Assembly: GCF_030580955.1 (NCBI RefSeq) | Contig: NZ_JAUQON010000010.1 | Location: 124,001 to 188,000 of the forward strand | DNA from: Hymenobacter convexus | GTDB lineage: Bacteria > Bacteroidota > Bacteroidia > Cytophagales > Hymenobacteraceae | Length of the DNA: 64,000 nt | Direction of reading: 5' to 3' | Shown: positions 14,981-22,790 of the stretch, one piece after another | How the letters are laid out: the number at the start of each line of letters is the position of its first letter | Position numbering within the stretch: the first letter of the stretch is position 1 | Translations under genes and position numbers: made by a program | The notes under the pieces: model-generated | What the model saw: only the letters and a program-made list of their open reading frames with translations | What the model was told of the DNA's origin: nothing | Databases searched by the model: none

Positions 14981-16965
14981 TGGGCATCATCATTACTTTC
15001 TATTCGTACAAAGGCGGCGTCGGAAGAAGCATGGCCCTCGCAAATATCGCCGTTGAATTAGCCAAGCGGCAGCAGCGGGTATTGGTGGTTGATTGGGACT
15101 TGGAAGCGCCAGGAGTAGAACGCTATTTCAGCGCCTTTAAAATCGAGAATACCTCCGCCGGATTACTGCAACTGTTGCTTGCTTTCGAAAAGGATAGCCA
15201 GCCTGACTATAAAGAATATTTGTGGAAGGTGGATTTTGCAAATTCGGAGACAATTTCATTGCTGCACAGCGGTAGAGAGAAAGACCCGGCATCCTATTCT
15301 TCGCTGCTCCAAAATTTCGATTGGGCAGATTTATTCGCAAACAAGAACGGCGGCTATCAACTGGAAGCACTGCGCGAAGCCTGGCAAAAAGATTTTGATT
15401 ACGTGTTGATTGATAGCCGAACCGGATTGAGCGATTCGAGCGGCATCTGCACGATTTTGATGCCCGATGTTTTGGTGCCCATGTTCACGGCTAATTATCA
15501 AAGCCTGTTTGGTATTCGCGACATCATCAAGTACATACAAGCGGCCCGGCAGAAACTAGCCGTCGACCGCATGGCCTTGACGGTACTGCCCATTCCATCA
15601 AGATTTGGAACTCGGGTAGAATTCAAAGAGTCCCAGGAATGGCTTGAAAGAATTGCTGATATTTTGAAGGAGTGTTACAGCGACTGGCTGCCAAAATGGA
15701 TTGAGCCAAAGTATATTCTGGAGCAAACTAAAATACCACAGTTTGACTACTTCAGTTTTGGTGAAAAGCTTGCCGTGGTGGAGCAGGGCACCAGCGACCC
15801 AGAAAGCATGGGGTTCATTTTCTCTAAAATTGCGGCATTGCTCTTAACCAAATTCGCCGGCATCGAAGATTTCGTAGGTCGAGAGTACTATCAGGCCAGA
15901 AAAAAGGAGCACGAAGAAGCTACTGTTGCATCTGGCAAAAACGAATCTGAATTTAATTATGATGTCTATTTGAGTTGCTCGCGCGACGCCTACAACTGGG
16001 TGAAGGAACTGTTGCTGCCGGCGCTAACCGAATACTTAGGCGAGGACCTGGGATATAATCCGCAGATTTACTTTGATATCAGTCAGGTTAGCCCTGAAGA
16101 ATCATTCTCAACACACAGTGAGTCTGTACTTCAACAGTGCAAAACATGCGTTTTTGTAGTGTCTGGCTCCGAAGTTGACATGCCCTTTATTCACTTTGAA
16201 TTAAGCTCACTTATTCGCAGGGAAAGTGCTAATTCGGTGAGGTTGCTATTTCCGGTTTTGTATCGTTCTACGGAATCGCAAAATTCCAAGGTATTGCCAG
16301 CCGCTCTAAAAGACAGGGTATATACTGACTTCAGTGCATTCAAATATGAGGACACTATCAAAAGCACCCGATTAAGGTCCCAATTCGGCCAGGAAGTTGA
16401 AAAGCTGTCATCAGCAATTGCGGCGTCAATAAATCAGAACGGCAAACTGCCTGAGAAATATGTGCCCCGAATTCCTGGCGCTGACGACCTTGAAGAGCTA
16501 ATGCAACTGGCCAAAGATTACGAAGAGGTTCGGCGGAAAATGCCCGGCAGCAGCAATAGGACGCGGGTGATGGATAATCTGTTCCTAAAAATGAAGGACG
16601 CTATTGTGGACCCTTCCACTACTTTGGTGGAAAAGTTAAGCGACAGCCAATCGCCAGGTAAAAGATTGGCGGCAATTGCCAAGCTGCAAAAATTCCCTGA
16701 TTTAACCTTTGTTGACTGGTTAGCTCACCATGTTGGCGCTGCCGAAAAACCGTTTGTAGGCTACCAGGCAACCGTGGCGCTTTACATTGCTAGTCGAGAA
16801 TTTGGAGAAGAAAACAAGGCGCGAATACATCAGGTGCTAACAACTGCACTATCTGCCATCCAAGCGGATGCGCACAAAGACCCCAATCAGGTTGATGTAA
16901 TACAGGCCGCATTAAGTGAATTAGGTATAAATGAAAGCGGTTCCAACGGCTTTGATGGTAATTAA
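14980..16965 (+). CDS. KGGVGR-motif SIMIBI ATPase fused to a second TIR-like domain and a helical C-terminus
   Basis: 661 residues. Residues 1-300 are a MinD/ParA-like ATPase: variant Walker A YSYKGGVGRSMALAN (signature K11 kept, the usual phosphate-binding lysine replaced by R16), DWDLEAPG (38-45) and YVLIDSRTGLSDSSG as Walker B/switch. About residues 325-470 form a TIR-like domain (YDVYLSCSRDAYNWV, YFDISQVSPEESF, VFVVSG, PFIHFELSSLI with E407, but no WC before it). Residues 490-650 are helical, HEAT-like (RLAAIAKLQKF, WLAHHVGAAEKPFVGYQATVAL). KGGVGR ATPases coupled to TIR or other effectors are known computationally from prokaryotic conflict systems; the ATPase is likely the sensor or switch that triggers the TIR effectors. 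It is not a plasmid partition gene: no ParB or parS is present. Confidence 0.85.
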   Translation: MGIIITFYSYKGGVGRSMALANIAVELAKRQQRVLVVDWDLEAPGVERYFSAFKIENTSAGLLQLLLAFEKDSQPDYKEYLWKVDFANSETISLLHSGREKDPASYSSLLQNFDWADLFANKNGGYQLEALREAWQKDFDYVLIDSRTGLSDSSGICTILMPDVLVPMFTANYQSLFGIRDIIKYIQAARQKLAVDRMALTVLPIPSRFGTRVEFKESQEWLERIADILKECYSDWLPKWIEPKYILEQTKIPQFDYFSFGEKLAVVEQGTSDPESMGFIFSKIAALLLTKFAGIEDFVGREYYQARKKEHEEATVASGKNESEFNYDVYLSCSRDAYNWVKELLLPALTEYLGEDLGYNPQIYFDISQVSPEESFSTHSESVLQQCKTCVFVVSGSEVDMPFIHFELSSLIRRESANSVRLLFPVLYRSTESQNSKVLPAALKDRVYTDFSAFKYEDTIKSTRLRSQFGQEVEKLSSAIAASINQNGKLPEKYVPRIPGADDLEELMQLAKDYEEVRRKMPGSSNRTRVMDNLFLKMKDAIVDPSTTLVEKLSDSQSPGKRLAAIAKLQKFPDLTFVDWLAHHVGAAEKPFVGYQATVALYIASREFGEENKARIHQVLTTALSAIQADAHKDPNQVDVIQAALSELGINESGSNGFDGN

Positions 16966-17160
16966 AGCTACTGAAAATTAGTGACCGCCGCTTGTTATTT
17001 AATTTACGTTACCGTTTATAACATTTATTCTCAGTGTGTAGTCAGGACAACAAACCCGTTATTGACGGCTTTAAACATCAGCATTTAGCAGTTCTCTATC
17101 CACATCTTAAACTTACGGCAGGTGCCAGCTTCGTTTGGCGCCCGCCGTATCACTGCCCAA

Positions 17161-17718
17161 TCATCGGTTGGCGGTGCAGAGCAGCGAGTAGTATACCGTG
17201 TCCAGAAATTTGCCCTTCCAAAGCTCATTTTCACGAAAAAATCCTTCCTGCACAAATCCCGCACGTTTTAACACCTGCGCCGAAGCAGTGTTCCGTGGGT
17301 CGATGACCCCTTCCACCGAATGCAGGTGCAGCGTATCAAACCCATATTTGAGAACAGCCGCAACCGCTTCCTGCATAAATCCCTGGCCTTGGTGGGCGGG
17401 GTGTAGCATGTAGCCAATTTCGGCCCGGTGGTGCTCGGGCTGCAGGCGGTAGTAGCCAATGGTACCGATGATGTCGGCCGCCGAACGCAAGGCGATGCCC
17501 CAGTTGAGCAGCTCGTTCCGGCCCATGGCATCGTTCACCGTGTCAATGAAGGCGGCAGAGTCGGCTACCGACGTCGCTAGGGGCCGGGGAATGTATTGCA
17601 TCACCTGCGGGTCGGAGCGTATGGCAAACAGTGCCGGCGCGTCGGCGCTGGTCAGCTGGCGCAGCGTTAGGCGCTCAGTGCGGAGGGTCGGAAAGGGGGC
17701 AAAATCAAAGGTGAGCAT
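17161..17718 (-). CDS. GNAT family N-acetyltransferase (RimJ/RimL type)
   Basis: 185 residues from the ATG MLTFDFAPFPTLRTERLTLRQL; 25 extra codons upstream lack family similarity. The RimJ/RimL pattern is clear: TERLTLRQLTSADAPALF at the start, IGTIGYYRLQPEHHRAEIGYML in the middle, and the acetyl-CoA loop HQGQGFMQEAVAAVL (Q/R-x-x-G-x-G/A). The C-terminal SAQVLKRAGFVQEGFFREN is the standard last strand. Acceptors in this group range from ribosomal proteins to small amines; no context here decides. It converges with the TIR operon, with about 195 bases between them. Confidence 0.88.
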   Translation of the reverse strand: MLTFDFAPFPTLRTERLTLRQLTSADAPALFAIRSDPQVMQYIPRPLATSVADSAAFIDTVNDAMGRNELLNWGIALRSAADIIGTIGYYRLQPEHHRAEIGYMLHPAHQGQGFMQEAVAAVLKYGFDTLHLHSVEGVIDPRNTASAQVLKRAGFVQEGFFRENELWKGKFLDTVYYSLLCTANR

Positions 17719-18030
17719 GGGGTGAAAACTCGAAGCAGGAAATGATGGGGCTTGGGTGGCAACGATGCGGAAGCCAAACGCAGCTGAACTCAATACCGAA
17801 ATCAGAGCAAATCAGGTTTTTAGCATTGTATCATCCCAGCGGCTTTTGAGTGTTAGTATTGACCGGGGTAGGCTAGGGCATGCCCAAGGGCCCGCAAGCG
17901 GTGGGCTACCAGCAGGCGAAGGGAAGGAGACACATGGGGCGAAAGGTACGCCTGCCGCCCTTTTTCTGCCCCCGAAAGCATGCCCGCTACCGCCTTACAT
18001 TTGAGCTGAAACCTGACCTCCCTTGCTGCC
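17719..18030. other. 312-bp intergenic stretch with divergent promoters
   Basis: No convincing gene. It holds the TACATTTG element of the rightward SRPBCC gene (17996-18003). On the minus strand at 17933-17952 is TACCTTTCGCCCCATG, closely resembling the promoter-plus-start of the T9SS plug gene, but the frame after that ATG stops after nine codons, so it looks like a relic of a gene start. Confidence 0.5.
17996..18003 (+). promoter_or_regulatory. -7 element (TACATTTG)
   Basis: Perfect TAnnTTTG 27 bases before the TTG start at 18031; it supports that start for the membrane/SRPBCC gene. Confidence 0.55.
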
Positions 18031-18984
18031 TTGAAGCCTTCCCGAACCCGGACCTTGCTTATCGGATTAGCCGCGGGCGTGGCTTATGCCTTTTTGGCGA
18101 TGCTGGTGGTGTCGGCCAACAAGAAAGGCGTTTCGCTGACGTACATCTACGTGCTGCCGCTCATCCTGGGGGCCATTCCCGCGCTGTTTTCGACGCGGGA
18201 GCAGCTGCAAGCCTACAAAGACTACCTGCTGCTGCCGTGGGGCATCGTGCTGACCTTCTTTTTCCTGTGCTTCATCAACGGCTTCGAGGGCATGATTTGC
18301 CTGGTCATCATCATCGGGCCTTTTCTCTTGCTCGGCACCCTCGGGGCTTTGATATTCCGCCTGCTGAAGCTGCGCGATGCCGGCGGCGGCACGCGGCTCT
18401 ACGCCTCGTTGCTGCTGCCTGTTCTGGCGCTGTTAGCAGAAAGCTTCAGCCACCCCGTCGACCAGTTTCACACGGTAGCCACCTCGGTGCGCATCAAGGC
18501 CAGCCGGGCGCAGGTGTGGGCCAATATTCGAAACGTGCGAAGCATTCAGCCCGGGGAAATTGCCCCGCACTTTGTGCACCTCATCGGCGTGCCCAAGCCG
18601 CTGGACGGCGCCCTCGACCACGACGGCATTGGCGGCATCCGGCGCATTACCTGGGAGAAAGGCATCCGGTTTCAGGAGCGCATCACGGCCTGGCACGACA
18701 GCACGGGCTTCGCCTACGACATCGACGTGGACCCCGCCTCCATTCCGCCCACCACGCTCGACGAGCACGTGATGATTGGCGGGGAGTATTTCGACGTGGT
18801 GCGCGGCAGCTACGCCCTGGTACCGGCGGGGGCGGGACACTACCGGGTCACGCTCACCTGCACCTACCGCATCACCACCAACCTGCCCACCTACAGCCGC
18901 TGGTGGGCCGATTTCGTGCTCAATGATTTCAACGCGATGATTCTGGAAGTCATCCAACACCGCAGCGAACAACCGGCTGCGTGA
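18031..18984 (+). CDS. Membrane protein with C-terminal SRPBCC (polyketide cyclase-like) domain
   Basis: 317 residues from a TTG start that fits the promoter position. Four hydrophobic helices occupy about residues 8-30, 37-52, 67-88 and 90-110, with another near 125-138; from about 145 on there is an SRPBCC module (VATSVRIKASRAQVWANIRNVRSIQ as the first strand and helix, then RVTLTCTYRITTNLPTYSRWW and a long final helix NDFNAMILEVIQHR). SRPBCC domains form hydrophobic pockets for lipids or polyketides; here it is tethered to the membrane. Ligand unknown. The next gene starts 53 bases after the stop. Confidence 0.7.
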   Translation: MKPSRTRTLLIGLAAGVAYAFLAMLVVSANKKGVSLTYIYVLPLILGAIPALFSTREQLQAYKDYLLLPWGIVLTFFFLCFINGFEGMICLVIIIGPFLLLGTLGALIFRLLKLRDAGGGTRLYASLLLPVLALLAESFSHPVDQFHTVATSVRIKASRAQVWANIRNVRSIQPGEIAPHFVHLIGVPKPLDGALDHDGIGGIRRITWEKGIRFQERITAWHDSTGFAYDIDVDPASIPPTTLDEHVMIGGEYFDVVRGSYALVPAGAGHYRVTLTCTYRITTNLPTYSRWWADFVLNDFNAMILEVIQHRSEQPAA

Positions 18985-19037
18985 TGAGCCGGCGACGGCC
19001 CCGCACCTGCATTCTACTACCCCCAACGACCATTAAA

Positions 19038-19469
19038 ATGATACAGCCAGGACATTGGAAAGGGCAATACACGTTCGGTAACCCCGCGCACAACAAGCTG
19101 AGGGGCTTTGAACTGACGACGTTTTACATCGACATCACCAGCGTGGATGGTCATCAGTTTTCCGGCACGGTGGAGGACGACCTGTCAACCGGCGGCACCG
19201 AAGGCATTGGAGAGATTACCGGAAAAGTGAGCGGCGATTTTATCGAATTTGTGAAGCAGATGCCGGTAAAGACGGTGATTGAGGCAGACGGCCGCCGAAG
19301 CACCTACAACAAGAAGCACCGCAAGCTCTATTACTCCGGCAAAATGGCCGCCGATGGAAAATCAATCAGCGGAAGCTGGCGGTTTAGGTCTGAGCTTATC
19401 TGGGTCGGCCTGGTTCCGCACGTATCAGAGCCGGTGGGAGGAACGTGGAGCATGGCACTAGTGGGATAG
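19038..19469 (+). CDS. Hypothetical beta-rich protein
   Basis: 143 residues from the ATG MIQPGHWKGQYTFGN; the frame opens 19 codons earlier but those codons overlap the previous stop and read as arginine/proline-rich filler. The protein is a series of short strands (FYIDITSVDGHQFSGTVEDD, GEITGKVSGDFIEFVKQMP, HRKLYYSGKMAADGKSISGSWRF), which suggests a small lipocalin-like or jelly-roll barrel. No signal peptide or catalytic motif. I do not recognise the family. It ends at a 70-bp perfect palindrome. Confidence 0.65.
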   Translation: MIQPGHWKGQYTFGNPAHNKLRGFELTTFYIDITSVDGHQFSGTVEDDLSTGGTEGIGEITGKVSGDFIEFVKQMPVKTVIEADGRRSTYNKKHRKLYYSGKMAADGKSISGSWRFRSELIWVGLVPHVSEPVGGTWSMALVG

Positions 19470-19476
19470 AAAACAA

Positions 19477-19546
19477 GCCGGCTCACAACGCAAAAGCCCC
19501 TCTCAGCGCCTCGGCGCTGAGAGGGGCTTTTGCGTTGTGAGCCGGC
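19477..19546. terminator. 70-bp perfect palindrome, bidirectional terminator
   Basis: Two identical 34-bp arms in inverted orientation (outer GCCGGCTCACAACGCAAAAG, inner CCCCTCTCAGCGCC) are separated by only TC. It carries AAAA and TTTT inside the arms and lies between two convergent genes. Confidence 0.85.
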
Positions 19547-19564
19547 CGCCTTACGGTTGGCTAG

Positions 19565-21475
19565 TTAAACTTCCGCCAGCATTTCCCACCGGTCGTTCAG
19601 CTGCGCCAATTCCTTTTTCACCTGCTCAAATTTCACCGTCGCGTCTTTCAGCTGCGACGCATTTTCGTAGATTTTTGGGTCAGCGAGTTGCTTTTCGTAG
19701 CCGGCTAATTCCTTTTCCAGCGTGTCGATTTTGGCTTCTACTTCGGCCAACTCCTTGAGGGCTTTTTTCTGGTCAGGCGACGACGTTTTGGCGGGCGCGG
19801 CGTCGGCTTTTTTCTCTTCTTTGGGTTGGGGCTTGGGGGCCGAGGGGCTGGGCAAGCCGGCTTTCTTAGCGGCCTTCTCGCGGTCTTCCATCCACTGCTC
19901 GTACTCGTTGTAGGTGCCGGGGTACTCCTTCAGTTGGAAGTCCTCGATGTACCAGATTTTGGTGGCCACGTTTTCCACAAAATACCGGTCGTGGCTGATG
20001 ACGATGAAGGTGCCTTCGTACTGCTCCAGGGCCTGAATCAGGATGTTTACCGATACCATGTCCAAGTGGTTGGTCGGTTCGTCGAGTAGCAGGAAGTTGG
20101 CTTCCGAAATCAAGGTTTTGGCCAGGGCTACGCGGCTTTTTTCGCCGCCACTGAGGACTTTGATTTTCTTGAAAACCTCCTCGCCCGTGAACAGGAACGA
20201 ACCCAGCACCGAGCGCAATTCCATGTCGTTGCGCTTCGAGCCGGCCTCGCTCATCTCCTGCAAAATCTCGTTGTCGAGCGTCAGCGACTCCAACTGGTGC
20301 TGGGCGTAGAACGACATAATCACGTTGTGGCCCAGCTGGTGCTTGCCCGCCGTGGGCGCCTCAGTGCCGGCCACTAGGCGCATAAGCGTCGATTTGCCTT
20401 TGCCGTTGGCCCCGATGAGGGCGATTTTGTCGCCCCGCTCGATGTGCACGTTGGTGTCGCGGAAAATCAGCTTCTGGTCGTATTTCTTCGTCACGTGCTC
20501 CATGCGGAGGATGTGGCGGCCGGGCTCCACCTTGAAGGTGAACTTCATGTTGATTTTAGCCGCGTCCTGGGCCACGTCCTCAATGCGCTCCAGCTTGTCC
20601 AGCGCCTTCACGCGGCTCTGGGCCTGCTTGGCTTTGCTGGCCTTGGCCTTGAAGCGCTCAATGAACCGCTCGGCCTGCCGAATCTGGGCCTGCTGGTTCT
20701 CAAAAGCGCCCTTCTGAATGAGGTTGCGCTCTTCTTTTTCTTCGAGATAGTAGCTGTAGTTGCCAGCGTAGGGCACCAGTTTGCCGCCCAGCACTTCCAC
20801 CGTGGTATTGGTGGTGCGGTCGAGGAAAGCCCGGTCGTGGCTCACGATGATAACGGCGCCCTCGTAGTCGGCCAGGTAGTTCTCAATCCACTTGATGGAG
20901 GGCAAATCCAGGTGGTTGGTCGGTTCGTCAAGGAGCAGGAGGGAGGGCTGCTGGAGCAGAATTTTGGCCAGCATTACGCGCATGCGCCAGCCGCCCGAGA
21001 AGCTTTTCAGCGGCTTTTGCAGCTCCTCGGTGGTGAAGCCCAGGCCTTCGAGAATTTCCTCGGCGCGGGCCTGCATGGTATAGCCGCCCAGCGACTCAAA
21101 CCGCTCCTGCATAGCGGCCAGCTTGTCGATGAGGTCATCCGAATAATCGGTTTCGAACAGCACCAGCAGGTCGTCAATCTTCTTCTGCAGCTCCAGCGCT
21201 TCTTCGAAAGCCTGCATGGCCACGTGCAGAATGCTTTCGTGCGTGTCGTAGCTCAGCAAATCCTGGTTGAGGAAGCCCAGGCTCACGTCCTTGGCCATCG
21301 AAATCGAACCGCCGTCGGCCTTGTACTCGCCCACCAGCAGGCGTAGCAGCGTCGATTTGCCGGTGCCGTTGAGGCCGATGAGGCCAATTTTGTCCTTGGG
21401 CTTAATGTGCAGGCTGGCGTTGTCGTACAGCGTGCGGGAGCCGAAGTGGAAGTCGAGGTCGGAAATGGAAATCAT
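19565..21475 (-). CDS. ABC-F family ribosome-associated ATPase
   Basis: 636 residues without membrane segments and with two ABC cassettes. Cassette 1: Walker A GLNGTGKS, signature FSGGWRMR, Walker B LLLLDEPTNHLD. Cassette 2: GANGKGKS, LSGGEKSR, LLLDEPTNHLD. Between them is the charged P-site tRNA interaction motif region with KAKASKAKQAQSRVKAL. The C-terminal 100 residues after EQWMEDREKAAKKAG form a coiled coil (LKELAEVEAKIDTLEKEL), as in Uup and YfmM types. ABC-F proteins act on the ribosomal E site to relieve stalls; antibiotic resistance is possible but not implied. The -7 element TACCTTTG lies 20 bases upstream. Confidence 0.93.
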   Translation of the reverse strand: MISISDLDFHFGSRTLYDNASLHIKPKDKIGLIGLNGTGKSTLLRLLVGEYKADGGSISMAKDVSLGFLNQDLLSYDTHESILHVAMQAFEEALELQKKIDDLLVLFETDYSDDLIDKLAAMQERFESLGGYTMQARAEEILEGLGFTTEELQKPLKSFSGGWRMRVMLAKILLQQPSLLLLDEPTNHLDLPSIKWIENYLADYEGAVIIVSHDRAFLDRTTNTTVEVLGGKLVPYAGNYSYYLEEKEERNLIQKGAFENQQAQIRQAERFIERFKAKASKAKQAQSRVKALDKLERIEDVAQDAAKINMKFTFKVEPGRHILRMEHVTKKYDQKLIFRDTNVHIERGDKIALIGANGKGKSTLMRLVAGTEAPTAGKHQLGHNVIMSFYAQHQLESLTLDNEILQEMSEAGSKRNDMELRSVLGSFLFTGEEVFKKIKVLSGGEKSRVALAKTLISEANFLLLDEPTNHLDMVSVNILIQALEQYEGTFIVISHDRYFVENVATKIWYIEDFQLKEYPGTYNEYEQWMEDREKAAKKAGLPSPSAPKPQPKEEKKADAAPAKTSSPDQKKALKELAEVEAKIDTLEKELAGYEKQLADPKIYENASQLKDATVKFEQVKKELAQLNDRWEMLAEV

Positions 21476-21495
21476 AGAGTCGGGGTATTCAAGGG

Positions 21496-21503
21496 CAAAG
21501 GTA
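21496..21503 (-). promoter_or_regulatory. -7 element (TACCTTTG) of the ABC-F gene
   Basis: Perfect minus-strand TAnnTTTG 20 bases before the ATG at 21475; no TTG at the ideal upstream distance. Confidence 0.55.
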
Positions 21504-21564
21504 CGGCCCGGGGCGCGGTATATGCCGCCGGGCCCAACCGATTTGAACGATTACAGGTTCACAA

Positions 21565-21596
21565 AAAATCCCCGCAGCACCGGCTGCGGGGATTTT
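21565..21596 (-). terminator. Rho-independent terminator after the T9SS cargo gene
   Basis: A 14-bp stem (AAAATCCCCGCAGC / GCTGCGGGGATTTT) with loop ACCG, just past the stop at 21620. Confidence 0.85.
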
Positions 21597-21619
21597 CAAC
21601 GGATGGAAAGACGACGGGC

Positions 21620-22603
21620 TTAATGCTTCACCACCTTGAGGGTGCGGGTGCGGGCGCCGTCCTGGTAGCGAGCCAGGTAAAGGCCGGCGGCCAGGTTTTC
21701 GAGGTCGAAGCGGGCTTCGCGGTTGCGCACGGGCGCCGTTTGCACGGTGCGGCCGGTGCGGTCGAGCAGCTGCACGGTGGCGGCGGCGCTGGCCTCGGCG
21801 GGCGCCTGCACGGTGAGGAAGCTGGCGGCGGGGTTCGGGAAGACGCTCACGGCCAGGCTGGGGTCGTTGCCGGGCCGCGTGGCCGACAGGGTGGAATTGA
21901 TGCTGACGCCCATGACGTTGAGGGCGCCCGTGGTCGCGGTTTTGCCGATGCTCACGCTCTGGATGGTCTTGCTGGCGTTGGCGGCCGCCAGCGTTAAGCG
22001 GAATTCGTAGAGGCGCGGGTCGGTAGTGCTGTTTTGGATGACGTTGTTGTCGCGGCCCACCCGGCCGAAGCCCCGCAGCGCGATGTTAGTGGTGCCCGAA
22101 AACCAGTCGGCCGCCGATAGCCCCGTGAATACCTGCGTGGTGCCATCTGTGAAATTGACCGTGGCCGTGAAGGCGCTGGCTCCGTTGCCCGAGGTGGCCA
22201 GCAGGTACACATCCGTGGCGGCCCGTGGCGTAGTCAGCGTCAGGGCGCCCGTGCCTACGCCGTTGATGCGGAGCGAGTTGTTGGCTGTATAAGAGGCGAA
22301 TTGGAACGTGAGGCCGCTGGTGGTGGCGCTGGTAAAGAGGCCGGTGTTCGGCAGGAACGAGGTAGGCGCCACGCCGGTCGAGCCAATGAATGTGGACGTC
22401 ATGAAGTTGAAGCGGTTGCCCACGGCGCCGCCGTCCACATCGTCGGTGGTGGACGAAATGACGGTGCCGGCGCCATCGGCCACCACATCGGCATTATAAC
22501 CCGTTACAGCGACGGGCATCAGTGTCGCGTGGGCGGCCGGCAGGGTGCCCAAGCCCAACGTGAGCAGTGCCAAAGTGCGAAGGGAAGTAAAGGTGTTGCG
22601 CAT
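21620..22603 (-). CDS. Secreted protein with type IX secretion C-terminal sorting domain
   Basis: 327 residues from the ATG MRNTFTSLRTLALL, a Sec signal peptide ending near AHA; a longer frame upstream lacks a signal peptide. The middle is beta-rich, rich in T, S, N and G, with no catalytic motif. The last 80 residues are a type A T9SS sorting domain: SVFPNPAASFLTV, VQLLDRTGRTVQTAPV, FDLENLAAGLYLARYQDG, TRTLKVVKH. It should therefore cross the outer membrane by the T9SS and be anchored or released. Function of the cargo part unknown. Transcription starts from a textbook Bacteroidetes promoter at 22651-22681. Confidence 0.88.
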   Translation of the reverse strand: MRNTFTSLRTLALLTLGLGTLPAAHATLMPVAVTGYNADVVADGAGTVISSTTDDVDGGAVGNRFNFMTSTFIGSTGVAPTSFLPNTGLFTSATTSGLTFQFASYTANNSLRINGVGTGALTLTTPRAATDVYLLATSGNGASAFTATVNFTDGTTQVFTGLSAADWFSGTTNIALRGFGRVGRDNNVIQNSTTDPRLYEFRLTLAAANASKTIQSVSIGKTATTGALNVMGVSINSTLSATRPGNDPSLAVSVFPNPAASFLTVQAPAEASAAATVQLLDRTGRTVQTAPVRNREARFDLENLAAGLYLARYQDGARTRTLKVVKH

Positions 22604-22650
22604 AAAAAATGAAGAAGGTGAAGAGAAAGCGGGTGAAAAAGGGAAACAGC

Positions 22651-22681
22651 CAAATATAGGCCAGGCAGCGTTGCGGGCCAA
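22651..22681 (-). promoter_or_regulatory. Bacteroidetes sigma-type promoter TTG-N20-TATATTTG
   Basis: Minus strand: TTG at 22681-22679, 20-base spacer, TATATTTG at 22658-22651. It lies 48 bases upstream of the ATG of the T9SS cargo gene. Both boxes match the known consensus. Confidence 0.75.
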
Positions 22682-22716
22682 TTAATCGTTTAAGCTTTTA
22701 GTTGGAATTGCTATAA

Positions 22717-22750
22717 AACGTCATGCCGAGTGCAGCCGAGGCATGACGTT
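22717..22750. repeat. Compact hairpin element (mini form)
   Basis: AACGTCATGCC and GGCATGACGTT enclose only 12 bases (GAGTGCAGCCGA): the outer ends of the palindromic family with most of the element missing. Confidence 0.75.
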
Positions 22751-22790
22751 CTGGAGAAAGCTGTTGGATGGCTTCGACAGCCCGCCCGGC

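Noticed and set aside
14980..15900. Plasmid-type ParA partition protein
   Set aside because: The Walker A loop is KGGVGR, it is fused to a TIR-like domain and there is no ParB gene or parS-like repeat.
16966..17160. Gene or strong terminator after the TIR operon
   Set aside because: Only a weak hairpin (GGTGCCA/TTGGCGCC) without T-run is present, and no frame with a plausible start.
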